Assembly: GCA_010094045.1 (NCBI GenBank)
Contig: ML986713.1
Location: 1-64,000 of the forward strand
Direction: 5' to 3'
Origin: Lojkania enalia
Taxonomy: Eukaryota; Ascomycota; Dothideomycetes; Pleosporales
Length of the DNA stretch: 64,000 bases
Positions 10,123 to 22,800 of the stretch are shown here, piece after piece; positions within the stretch are counted from its first letter, which is position 1, and every line of letters starts with the position of its first letter. The notes under the pieces were generated by a model. That model did not search any database. It had not been told where the DNA came from and saw only the letters and a list, made by a program, of their open reading frames with translations. Position numbers and translations under genes: made by a program.

Positions 10123-11960
10123 ATGTCAAGCGGCGTTGACGTCCGACGACGGCCCGGCATCTGGTCTTATTTCAGTTTCAACTCGGGCCCTCGACGGCGC
10201 ATCTCCGTGTCACTTCCACGTAACAACGACCCGCACAGCGACCCCTTCGAGAAACCGGACCGGCACTCGCAACACCGCACCACCGAATCTGCCAGCTTCA
10301 TGACCGACTTCAAGGGTGCCGGGATGAACCAGGGGCAGAAGCTGCGGTTTCTGAAGACGGGCGGCATCATCGCGTTCGTCTTGTTGATATTCTACTTTTT
10401 CGTCGTACCGCGAGATGGGATAGCAGGGGGTACGCCTAAACACTAAGGAGCGAAAGTTGCGAACTGACATGGCCTTCCAGGATTACCCACCGCTGGCGGC
10501 GATGGCCAGACGGCCTCAGAGGGTGCAAGCACAGATAAATGTATCCGATCCTATTCAAAGGACAAGCCGCTCATTCAATACGCCCTCATGGTCGACGCCG
10601 GTAGCACGGGCTCTCGCATCCACGTCTACAAGTTCAACAACTGCGGCCCCACTCCCGAACTCGAGAGTGAAATCTTTGAACAAACTCCTAAGAAAGAAGG
10701 CGGCTCTGGTCTATCCGCGTACGGATCAGACCCTGAGGCCGCAGCAAAGAGCCTAGACATTCTCCTGGACAAGGCCGTTGGGAATGTCCCAGAGACCTAC
10801 CGGCGCTGCACTCCAATCGCTGTCAAGGCCACCGCTGGTCTGCGCAAGCTAGGCGAAGCCGCGAGCGAGAAAATTTTGAAGGCTGTCCGTACCCGTCTCG
10901 AGACTAAGTACCCCTTCCCGGTCGTCAGCGAGGAACAGGGCGGTGTTGAGGTTATGGACGGCAAAGACGAGGGCGTGTATGCTTGGATTACGGTCAATTA
11001 TCTTCTGGGCAAGATCGGGGGGCCAGACAAGAACCCCACTGCTGCAGTGCTCGATCTCGGTGGCGGATCCACCCAGATCATTTTTGAGCCGACTTTTAAG
11101 GATAGCCCTAGCGGAGGTATGCCTACTGAGCTCGCCGAAGGAGATCACAAATACGTCCTCACATTCGGAGGCCGCGAATTCACCCTCTACCAGCATTCAT
11201 ATCTTGGCTACGGCTTGATGGAGGCCCGTAACAACCTACATGTCGCCCTCATCAACCAATACCACGAGAAGAACAAGGAGAATAGTAAAGATTGGTTGCA
11301 GCAAGATCTCGTCCATCCCTGTATTGCCCCCAAGAAGAGCAAGCAGGTCGAAGTCCACCTTGGCGATAACCATCCTCTTGGTCCCACAGTCCAAGTCAAC
11401 TTCACTGGCCCCACCGAAGCGGAGCCGCCCATCTGCCGCGCGCTCGCCGAGAAAACGCTCGAGAAAGACGCAGAGTGCAAGCTCCAGCCTTGCGCTTTCC
11501 GCGGTATCCATCAGCCCTCATTTGAACAGACTTTCTCCCGTGAAGATGTCTTCCTCCTTTCTTACTTCTACGATCGCACCGAGGAACTCGGTATGCCCGA
11601 ATCTTTCTCCCTTGGCGAATTGCGTGACCTTGCCCATCGCGTCTGCCATGGTGAAGAGTCCTGGGACGTTTTCCAGGGCAACGGAAGGGCTATGAAGGAA
11701 CTGCATGAGCGCCCCGAGTACTGCCTAGATCTGAACTTCCAGCTTGCTCTCCTGCACACCGGCTACGGCATGCCGATCGACCGCGAAGTCAAGATCGCGA
11801 AGAAGATCAAGGGTAATGAGTTGGGATGGTGTCTTGGAGCTAGGTATGCTTCTCCCCTTCGCGCCGCAGCGCTCGTATGGAATCTTTTCTAACGGTTTGC
11901 AGTTTACCCCTCCTCAATAAGGAGTCTGGATGGCAATGCAAGATCAAGGAAGTTCATTAG
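10123..11960 (+). CDS. GDA1: Golgi guanosine/nucleoside diphosphatase (GDA1/CD39 family)
   Basis: This enzyme hydrolyses GDP (and UDP) released by glycosyltransferases in the Golgi lumen, so that nucleotide sugars can keep entering by antiport with GMP. Exons 10123-10429, 10481-11843 and 11903-11960 give 575 aa; introns are 51 and 59 nt. Layout: basic cytosolic tail, a signal anchor at about residues 79-94 (GGIIAFVLLIFYFFV), a short stem, then the catalytic domain with the apyrase conserved regions: VDAGSTGSRIHVY (140-152), KATAGLRKLG (about 218-227), DEGVYAW (265-271, with the catalytic Glu), DLGGGSTQI (294-302) and GWCLGAS across the last intron. The product is a type II membrane protein. 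The start chosen gives the normal short tail plus anchor. Function is secure from the motif set. Confidence 0.94.
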
Positions 11961-12834
11961 GTAAGCTTTATGCTTTGCTGCTGTTTTTGTGTCCTCTTTC
12001 TACCGCATATGATTGAATATCATATTTGCTCTGCATTGGATCGGCGTTTTGTGTTGTTTGTTCCTTCTCTAGAGTTTTCTGAGGAAATTATGCGCTGAGC
12101 ATCGAAGTCATGTGCATTTCTAGTTGCGGCTGGGCGGTGTATCGGCCTGATGAGACCTGGTTTTGGTTTTTAGACTGGATAGTGTGGGTGTGGAAGAGGT
12201 GTTTTTGTAGATGGTGTAATGAACGAAGTCAAATAACCGGTACTTCTCTTATTCATTGTTGATAGCGAATGTATTTGGTGTAAGATGTGAAGGATGTTTG
12301 AACCCCACGTCCCTCACGAAATATGTCTGGATGATGGATACTTCAAAAGATGTCTATTTCGAGCCTACGTACTTCCCATCTCTTCATCTAACTCTAGTTC
12401 TAGACTATCGGATCCTCTTGGTTGTACGGCTCCGCTCTTTCCTCGCTAACCCCAGTATTGGCTTTTTACTTACTCCCACACTATATATATCCCATGGTTC
12501 GCCGAAACACCGTACTTGCATTTCCATACGTTCCTCTTTTCCCCAAATTCTATAGAATGCTAGTCGTCAATTCATCTATACCACGTTACATGTCTTCCAA
12601 AACCGGTCAGCCTTCTGGCGCCATCATCACCACAAAACAAGTCCAAAAAAAAAAAAAAAAAAAAAATTATCGAGTACAAGCAACAAGCCTCCAACTTGCA
12701 TATCCTACCAAACTCTACATGCCCCCAAAACCATCAAATTCCGAAACACCCATCTAATAGCCACACCAATCCCAGGATATCAAATAAAAACCATCGCATA
12801 CCCCTTCACACTATCATACCTATTCCAAAATCGA
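11961..12834. other. Convergent 3' region of GDA1 and the CorA-like gene
   Basis: This spacer lies between two convergent genes and has no supported coding sequence. It includes a 22-base A run (listed separately). Confidence 0.5.
12645..12666. repeat. Poly(A) run, 22 bases
   Basis: An uninterrupted A run between convergent genes. It could be a simple-sequence tract or an old retroposed tail; no target duplication was seen. Confidence 0.8.
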
Positions 12835-14947
12835 TTAAAAACTACCCCCAATCTGGCCCTTCATACTCTTCGAATACATGGTTCTTCTCTTCTTCATCTG
12901 CTTCTGCTGCTGCTGCGCCTTTTGCCTCATTCCCATCGCCATCGCGACACCTCCGGCAATCCCCTTGCCGCCCGTCTTCCGTTTGACCTGATGGATCCTC
13001 CAACGACTCTTAATGCGCTCCCACCTCCTCCAAATGACCTCGCCCATAAGTACCAGCATCGTCACAAACATGACCGGCACCGCAATGACCCAAAAGAAGG
13101 CATCGGAGTGTTCTTGTACGCCCGTAAAGCGGTCAAAGTTCTGTCCAAAGTAACCGACGAGGAAAGTGAGAGGGAGGAAGAAGATGGTGACGGCAGTGAG
13201 AATTTTCATGGATTCGTTTTGGTAGGCGCCCATGGTGTTGAAGACAAGGTCGACGAGGTTATCGGCGGCGCGGCGCATTTGTTCGAGAGATTGTGTGATT
13301 AGAATGCAGTGGTCTTCTACGTCGCCGAGATATGTGTGTGCTAGTGGAGAAATTGTGATGGAAGAGATTGGTTTGCGCGGTAGACCGTTGACTCCCGGTG
13401 TGACAACGGCCTCGGTCTTGTGGTCACGCAGGGCGTTGATCAGGCCCATTATAGGCTGGATGCCATTCTTCAAGATCGAAAGCTCCTGGGTAAGGATGTA
13501 GAGAGACTGCGAGTGGATAAGCTCTGGGTCACGCAAAACGTCTAGCTCTAGCTCGCCCATTGCATCTTCATATGCTGCGACGACGGGCATAGCGAGATCA
13601 ATGATTCCGTCGATAATAGCCTGAACTATCATGCTGCTATCACAGCTTCGACGGATGATTGTGTCGGTGTTGTTTAGACGTTCAAGAATTGGTCCCTCAA
13701 TATCGTTGCCGGAGTGCTCGAAGAATGATATGACGGTGTTATCTGAACACATGAAAATAGAAACTTGCTCTACGCTGACAGCTCGCCTCAACCCCCGCAG
13801 CGCCGAGTGCTCTTCCAAGTAAAGGATTCTATCAACGTTTGGCCCACCTCGGTAGCGCTGAAGCGTTCTGAAATTGCCATGGGCTGGTGCTGGGGGGATG
13901 TTCGTAAGTGACGGATGAATAATATCGTCAAGTTGGTCCGCCTTCTCTTCCTTAGACGGCCAAGAACCCTCGACGTCTCGATCATCGGACTCGGAACCAA
14001 AACGCCTCTTTAAGCGTTGTAGGAATGACTGGGACTGCTTCTGCTTCTTGTTGGTAAGACGTCTTGGCTTCCTTGGCTCGTCGTCTTCCGAATCGGAACT
14101 GTCCGAATCATCGCTCGGAAGCCTAACAAGTTTCGAGAGCGTCAACAGCACTTGATCACCATTAGTAACGGCCAGACTTGATGAGTTATAATGAAGCGCA
14201 ATGCAGCGGCAATAGTATGTCGCATCCAATGTGGTGTAACATGCATCCGGAAAAGGACCGCCCAGCGGCCAGCTGCAGTGAACGAACTGAGAAAAACTTA
14301 CCGAATGCCTGGTCACTGTACCAATCAGCCTTCGTCCGCCCGCCCGTGTTCATCAGGTCTTCAATTGCGAGACGATGCAGCCCCTTGTGATTCCCGAGGG
14401 CTCTGATCACGTCCCAGCTCAAGCCGTTGACGTTGATCCATCGGCATGCCACCCACGAGTCCCTATTCTGCTGCAGGAACTCTTCTAGGTTGTCATTGTC
14501 GAGCTCGGTGCAGTGGACTTGGTCTTCTGAGAAATCTACTACGGTGACGTCGCACGGCTGTTGGAGGCTGTAGCGGGTCTCGTCTTCGTTCTTAGTATCG
14601 ATGCCAGGTTCGGCGCCGGCCTCTTCCCATTGCGGCCGTGTTGGCGAGCTGTACTCCTGGTGGTACTGTCTTATGGTGTTTGAGCGGGTCGGTCGCCTTC
14701 GCAAAGTGGAATCTACGGAGAGGCGCGAGGGGGAGAGGAGGCTGTTGCCGTCGAGTGTGGCGGCCGTAGCGGTTGCGGAGGAAGGGGAACGACCGCGGGC
14801 CTGCTGCATCTGCGTGTCGATTCGGAGAGCCTCAGTGCCAAAGCCCACGCGCGGGGGGGCAGCAGCGCTGCCGGGGCTCTGCGGTGCGAAGTCGTGCACC
14901 TTAGGCTCGTTCGGGGAGGCCATGGTGGCCGTCGCTGGCGATGGCAC
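12835..14947 (-). CDS. CorA-type divalent metal transporter with GQN in place of GMN
   Basis: Two exons (14947-14302 and 14150-12835) around a 151-nt intron (GTAAGT...GATCAAG, with CTAAT just upstream) give 653 aa. A long cytosolic domain contains low-complexity Ser/Thr and acidic stretches ([13 protein letters not shown]) and the CorA core ([17 protein letters not shown], then helices ending [20 protein letters not shown]). Near the C-terminus are two membrane helices, the first ending [10 protein letters not shown] (about residues 541-553). Bacterial CorA and yeast Alr/Mnr/Mrs2 carry GMN at this pore position; here it is GQN, a variant I associate with some fungal CorA-like proteins. A basic Gln/Lys-rich tail follows. 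Transport of Mg2+ is family knowledge; the actual ion is inference, given the altered motif. The start could be MPSPA or the MASPN eight residues later. Confidence 0.86.
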
Positions 14948-15909
14948 GAAGAGGTCTCGTTACGTCACGGCGAGGAAGGAGCACGGGAAGGGAGGGGGGG
15001 CGGAGAGCAGACCTGCCCGCAGCGATTGACGCCGTCGGCGGGGCCTGGCTCCTCGAGATGGACGCCGTTGTGCCGTGTCGATGATGGTTGCTGACCTGGA
15101 CGGATACATACATTATTTTGTTTTCAGCTGGCCCCGTGCGCCGGAGACAGGAGGTTCAGGTTCAGCGCAGCACAGCGCAGCGCGTCGTGCGGGCGGGCGG
15201 CCAATAGCAAGCGAGCTGGCGGCGGGTACATACCGCGAGTGTCCACGGGTAGCATTCACCATGTATCCACCGGTAGCGTTCAGGTACAAGGCGCAAGGGG
15301 ATGCATTATTGCCATGCCGAACACCAGCATGGAGGAATGGAAGCGGCATCGTGTTCCAAGCATAGTAGTTCACCATCATGCAATTGTGCACGTAATTATA
15401 GAGCGCCGGATTCTGACCATGGCAGTAATTCTTGGAAGGGCGGCCACTCAGTTTCAAACGAGTGCCACAGAGCGCGCGATGGGGCTTTTGTCATCCGCCC
15501 CCCAACTGCCACCAATGCCACCGATGCCATGGCCGCCGCCGCTCGCAGCAGCCCAAAAGCCCGTCCGTCCCATGACTGACTAGAGAGAGCTGACAAACCT
15601 TCGAACCCTTGAATCCGCCGACAAAATCGCATTTATTTCCCCCAGCACGTCACCTTCCACCGTGACATCGGCTCAGACGATAAGAGAGTGAGCGCGGCCG
15701 TGGTTGTTATTCTTAAAACGCATTGAAATTGGCCGGCACGGAGGCCAATCACCGACGGCCCATCCCAGTCTAGAGCTCGGCGTGCCTGCGCTCCACCCCG
15801 TCTCCTCACCACAACCCTCTGAGCCGCCGTGCTTCTTCCACGCATTCATCCCCGCTGCAGCCTCATACACAACATACTCTAATCCCTCCTCGCTGCAGCC
15901 TGCATCAAC

Positions 15910-15946
<37 letters not shown>

Positions 15947-16434
15947 GCATCCTCAGCGCCGCTGCCTGTGTCCGCTGCGCGCCGTAGGCCTTCGGAGACT
16001 CGACTGGTCCTTGCCACGCGCACTTTCCTTGGCCTGGATCCCTTAACGCATAGCAAACATCTTCATCCCCCCGACCAGCCATCTCGACACCCCCTTTCGC
16101 GGTTCGTCCTCGATTGCACGGCGACCTCGACCGAGTCCGGCTGTTTGCTCCGTCGCCAGTCCGCCGGTCTTCTTTCACCCTCAAGCGAGTCGCCCGCTGA
16201 GCTGCGCCGTCTCGCCTGCCGCTGGGGTCTTTGACAAGCAACACGCGGGCTCGCCGAGCCGAGAAGAAAGGCCCGTCACAACTACCTCTCACCGCCGACG
16301 GCATTTGTTTGCCCATCCAACGGCCGCTGCTGTACTCGACAGCCTCTCACCACATGCTACACTAGTGCTGCTGTCACCCCACACGCCTTCGAACTCCCTT
16401 TCCCTTCAACGACCTCCCCTAGACCTCATCAATC
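14948..16434. promoter_or_regulatory. Divergent upstream region shared by the CorA-like gene and samB
   Basis: This 1.5-kb GC-rich region separates two divergently transcribed genes and must hold both promoters and leaders. It has frames on both strands from compositional bias only. A 34-base C run lies about 490 bases upstream of the samB start. No specific binding site can be named. Confidence 0.55.
15911..15944. repeat. Poly(C) run, 34 bases
   Basis: An uninterrupted run of 34 C upstream of samB; the minus strand is G34. Such tracts can form i-motif or G-quadruplex structures and often vary in length. Sequencing error in its length is possible. Confidence 0.85.
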
Positions 16435-17091
16435 ATGCGAGAAGTCAATTTTAGCATCCCCAATGCCAACAAGGCCTCTGTTGGCATCACGACTGCCCTC
16501 TACGACCGCCGCGCTCTCGACTGCACTTCGACACTCCCGCTCATCAACTCGCTCAACCATCTCGCATACCTCACAACGTCTTCGGCGCGGATACGGGATA
16601 TTCTCACGGTCGACGGAGGTATCGAGCGGCTAATATGCATTCTCAAAGATGGCCGAAGTAAGGACATGATGGACATGTGGAAGTGGAACCTCGCATTCCA
16701 GTGCATCTTCAACATTGGCGTGCGAGGGTCGGAGAATGTGAGGACGCGGGTTGTGGAAGCAGACATGGTTCCTGTCATTGCGACGATACTCGACAACTAT
16801 ATCAAGGTCGTGGACAAGTGTAGGGAACGTGCAGAAGCCGAACTGCGGAGGAACGCCCGCCTCACCGGTTCTAGCAGGCACCATTCATCACGATCGGGCG
16901 AAATAGCATCTAGCTCCGGCCACAGAGCGGAGCGCTCGCGACGTGCAATACCCCCTCCCATCGAGATCCCCCAGACTTTCGGTCAGACGCCGTTAGAATC
17001 GCAGGCAGGAGATGCCACGCCAACTCCCGCTTTTTCACTCAGTCCCCCGCCAGAACGGACCTCTTTTACCCGCGGTCGCCCTCCTCACCAC

Positions 17092-17123
<32 letters not shown>

Positions 17124-18300
17124 CCGTAGCCATGAGGGTAGAGCCCAGCTGTTCGGAACTGGTGGTGGTACAACTCGCAATATCGCTCAGCCTCTGGTCT
17201 CTGCATTGCCAGCCATGGAGGCCACTGACACGTTCCAGCTGAGGCCCGTGCGGGATGTCGATCGATTGCCTTCAATGCTTCCCCCTTTGCAGGGGGAAAT
17301 CACTTCCCAACCCGAATCGCCCACCACCCCAAATGCCCCGCAAGCTCGCCAGACTAGCCCAAGAACAGCCGTTGGACGAGCACGTCGCCGGCCTTCTATC
17401 CGACATCAATTGTCTATGTCTGGCGAGTCTGATCTCGACGCCCAACAAGAGGAAATTGCAACAGAGGAAGCCACGGCGGCTGCTACTGCAGTGAACGAGC
17501 CGATTGTGGGCATCCAAAACGATATTACCATGTCAGATATAGTCGATAATGCAGAAATGCTTGATGCTGGGGCTACCCCCGTCACTTTAGCCGCTCCGCC
17601 ATCTGAAGGAACAGACGAAAGCCATGAGACTTTCAACATAACCCATCGCCCTGCCTTGGATGGTAGTTTAATTAATCCTGCTAATACCCAGACCGCTGGC
17701 CCTATCGGCGGCTTTTCTCCTGTTCAACCCGCCATTAACGTTAACACCAACCCCCCTCCACCATGGTATCCTCGGTACGCCCAAGATCGGAATGCCACCG
17801 CCGGCGTACTTGCGGCTATGCCACGTGACGAAGATGTCCTCATGTCGCTCCAACTCCTAGCTTATGTCTCGAAGTACTGCAATCTTCGGTCCTACTTCCA
17901 GAAGTCTCACCTAGTTCCGAAACTTAAGATCGGCTCGGATCTGCAGCTTCTGGACGGGGAAGCTACAAGCCCTACCCTAGCCACTGAAGACGAGGAGGAA
18001 GATGAAGAGTATCTGCTCCCAGACGATTTCAACATATTCCCACTGGTTGAGAAGTTCACGGTACGGCACCATACATCAGATATGCAATACTGGGCGAGCG
18101 TGGTCATGCGAAATCTTTGTCGGAAGGATGATTCAAGAGGTGGCATAAGGCAGTGTGCTTACTACCAGTGCGGGCGGTGGGAGGAGTACACACGACAATT
18201 CGCCAAATGCCGGCGCTGCCGCCGCACAAAGTACTGCAGTAAAGAGTGTCAAAAGAGCGCATGGGTTTATCATAGACATTGGTGTGTGGCAGCAAACTAG
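16435..18300 (+). CDS. samB: SamB/Mub1 MYND-finger protein
   Basis: A single exon of 621 aa. The start (MREVNFSIPN-NKASV, then TTALYDRRALDCTSTLPLI) is the conserved N-terminus of Aspergillus SamB, a protein required for correct septum placement and polarity; the yeast relative Mub1 works with the E3 ligase Ubr2 to ubiquitinate Rpn4. An ARM-like helical region fills residues 1-140, then a long disordered linker with 13 consecutive histidines (218-230). A second conserved helical part follows near 480-560. The C-terminal MYND zinc finger has ligands C574, C579, C592, C595, C601, C605, H613 and C617. The protein ends directly after the finger. The gene is divergent from the CorA-like gene. Family assignment is secure; the precise cellular role here is inferred from Aspergillus. 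Confidence 0.93.
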
Positions 18301-19836
<1,536 letters not shown>

Positions 19837-22800
19837 ATGTCAGGAGGTGGAGAGCCCCCGAATGGAGGCATTCGTAGACGTTTTTCTTCGCACCACGATG
19901 ATGACGACGTGGGCGCGCCCGTCCAGTCTGAAGAGACGGTGGCCTCACCGACGAGCTACTCTATAGACGCCCCGCGACGCTCAGCAACAGATCTCGATGC
20001 TGCTCCTGCCTCACAGTCCTCCGGCGTGGACAATGCTGCCCGGCCGTCAATGTCCAGAATGTCCACTGACGCCGCTCCTCGAGTTCGGTTCTCGACAGAT
20101 ATCGAGCGGATTGCGCCTGTGCAAAGGTCGCGCCCAGAGGCGGCAGGAGAGGGAAGTGATGGATCTAAAAAGGCTGGGGGAATCTCTGGACCAAGAAAAC
20201 GGCCCGGTACCCCAGATCTTACTATCAATACTAGAAATGAAAACGTAGGTGGCTCATCTGTGTTAGGTACAGGAACTGTTCGTTCACCTGGAATCCTTTC
20301 ACCTGCTTCGCTCCGAAGCGCAGGGCAAACGTCACCGCTGTCACCAACAAGCCGTAATCGCGGATATTCGCTTCGAAGCGCCCTATTCCGTAGAAATCTA
20401 GATGATCGGGTTCATTCACCTGCGACTGAGATCGAGTTGGAGGAGACGGTTGGGTCTTCTCAGAGGTTACCACAGACAGACAGCTCAATTGATAGGGAAT
20501 CGAGGAAGAGAAATGACACTATTATCACGGTTCCGCCCAGTCATATTGAGGACTCTTCGGATCCAGGAAACATGTCTACGCCAAAGCTCGGAAAAGGCCC
20601 AATTGCCTTACCCAACTACGACACTTGGCTACAGACGAAAGTTAAACGGTCTGGGTTAATGCAACGCGCTCATGACTTTGGCATACGAGCGAGAAAATTT
20701 ATCCTCCGAATTCAGGATATCCCTCCTAGTAAAGATGGGAGGCACATCGACCTCGACACCACACGTAAAGATCGTCTCATCGACGAGCGGACAAACCAGC
20801 CCTACACCAGCAACTGGATCCGGTCTACCCGGTACTCTGCCTGGAATTTCTTTCCCCGCCAATTGGTCGCTCAGTTTTCCAAGTTGGCTAACTTCTACTT
20901 TCTTTGTGTGTCTATACTGCAAATGATACCCGGTCTCAGTACCACAGGAACATATACCACCATCGTACCATTGATGTTTTTTGTTGGGTTGTCTATGGCA
21001 AAGGAAGGTTATGATGATTTGAGGAGGTACCGGCTCGACAAGGCAGAAAATAACCGAGAAGCCAAAGTTCTTCGTCCGCATGATGAAACTTCCAGCCCTC
21101 GGAGCTCAAATGATGAGATAAATCCATCTTCATCGTCAACCCAGCCTCTTCGCTGGGGATCAACAAAGTGGCAGGATATCAACGTCGGCGATATTGTCAA
21201 ATTAGAGCGCGATGATGCAGCACCGGCGGACTTGGTCATTCTCCACACAAGTGGTGAAAATGGAGTTGCTTATGTGGAGACGATGGCCTTGGACGGGGAG
21301 ACAAATCTTAAGAGCAAACAGACCACAGCGTCTTTGTCCAAGACTATTGATCATCAAGAGGACATAACGGAGTGCAAGGCACACTTCGTTGTAGAGGATC
21401 CCAACCTAGATCTATATAATTTTGAGGGCCGGGTCACATTAGACGGCAAGACGGCTCCTTTGACAACCAACGAGATCATCTTCAGAGGCAGTGTCTTGAG
21501 GAACACCCCTGATGCCGTCGGCATGGTGATCTATTCGGGCGAGGAATGTCGTATCAGGATGAATGCCAACAAGAACCCTCGCATCAAAGCACCGGCACTC
21601 CAATTCGTTGTCAATCGGATTGTCGTCATCATGGTCATATTCGTCATATGTCTCGCTGTCTTCAACACGGTGGCATACAAGATCTGGTCGGATCACGAAG
21701 AAGACGATTTTTGGTACCTGTCCAATGCCTCGGTTGCGTTCTTCCCCAACCTCACCTCGTTCATCATCATGTTCAATACCTTGATTCCGCTATCCCTCTA
21801 CGTCAGCTTGGAAATTGTCAAGCTCGCACAAATGTGGTTCTTGAATGATATCGACATGTACGATCCTGTTTCAGACACTCCCTGTGAGCCGAGAACATCG
21901 ACTATCAATGAGGAGCTGGGACAAGTCAGCTACATCTTCTCAGACAAGACCGGAACGCTCACGGACAATTCTATGAAGTTCCGGAAGATGAGCGTTGCTG
22001 GAACTTCGTGGTTACATGACGCTGACTTAGAAGCAACACAACAGAAGCGACTAATACATAAAAAGAGGAGCAAAGGTAAGAAGCCTATCAGAAAGAGCTC
22101 TCGATCAGCAAAGGAAGTGACTTCGCCTGTCGGGCCGACTACTCCCGCTCTCGAAGCGAATGAAAGACCTGAAGGCGAGGAGATCGAAGCATCGGGATCT
22201 AAGTGGCAGTCTTCGGCAAGACCGAGTAAATCACAGCCCGAGCTCCGGACAATGGACATGCTCCGATACATTCAGCGGAAACCGCATACTCCATTCTCGA
22301 AGAAGGCCCGTCTATTCCTCCTATCTATGGCGCTTTGCCATACCTGTCTTCCAGAAATTCAGGAAGATGGCAAGACGCACTTCATGGCATCGTCCCCAGA
22401 TGAGCTCGCCCTAGTTCAGGCTGCTCAGGATATGGGTTTCCTTGTAATTAATCGGGACGTGCACTCTATCACCCTGAAGATCATGCCCTTAGGAACAGAT
22501 TCCGAGCTGGTATTGGAAACTTATGAGATTCTTGATGTTATCGAGTTCTCCAGCAAGCGGAAACGAATGTCTATTATTGTTCGCTTCCCGGACGGGCGTA
22601 TCTGCATTTTCTGTAAGGGCGCGGATTCGATTATTATGCAGCGCCTTAGGCTTGCTACACTTGCGAACAAGAAGATGGTTGAGGTTGAACGCCGGGCAAG
22701 CAAGAGGAAGAGTCTAGAGGCACAGTATGCGATCGCCCGCAAAAGCGAACAAATTGAGCGCAAGAGTAGTGTTGGCGGGAGACGTAGCATGACTCTTAGT

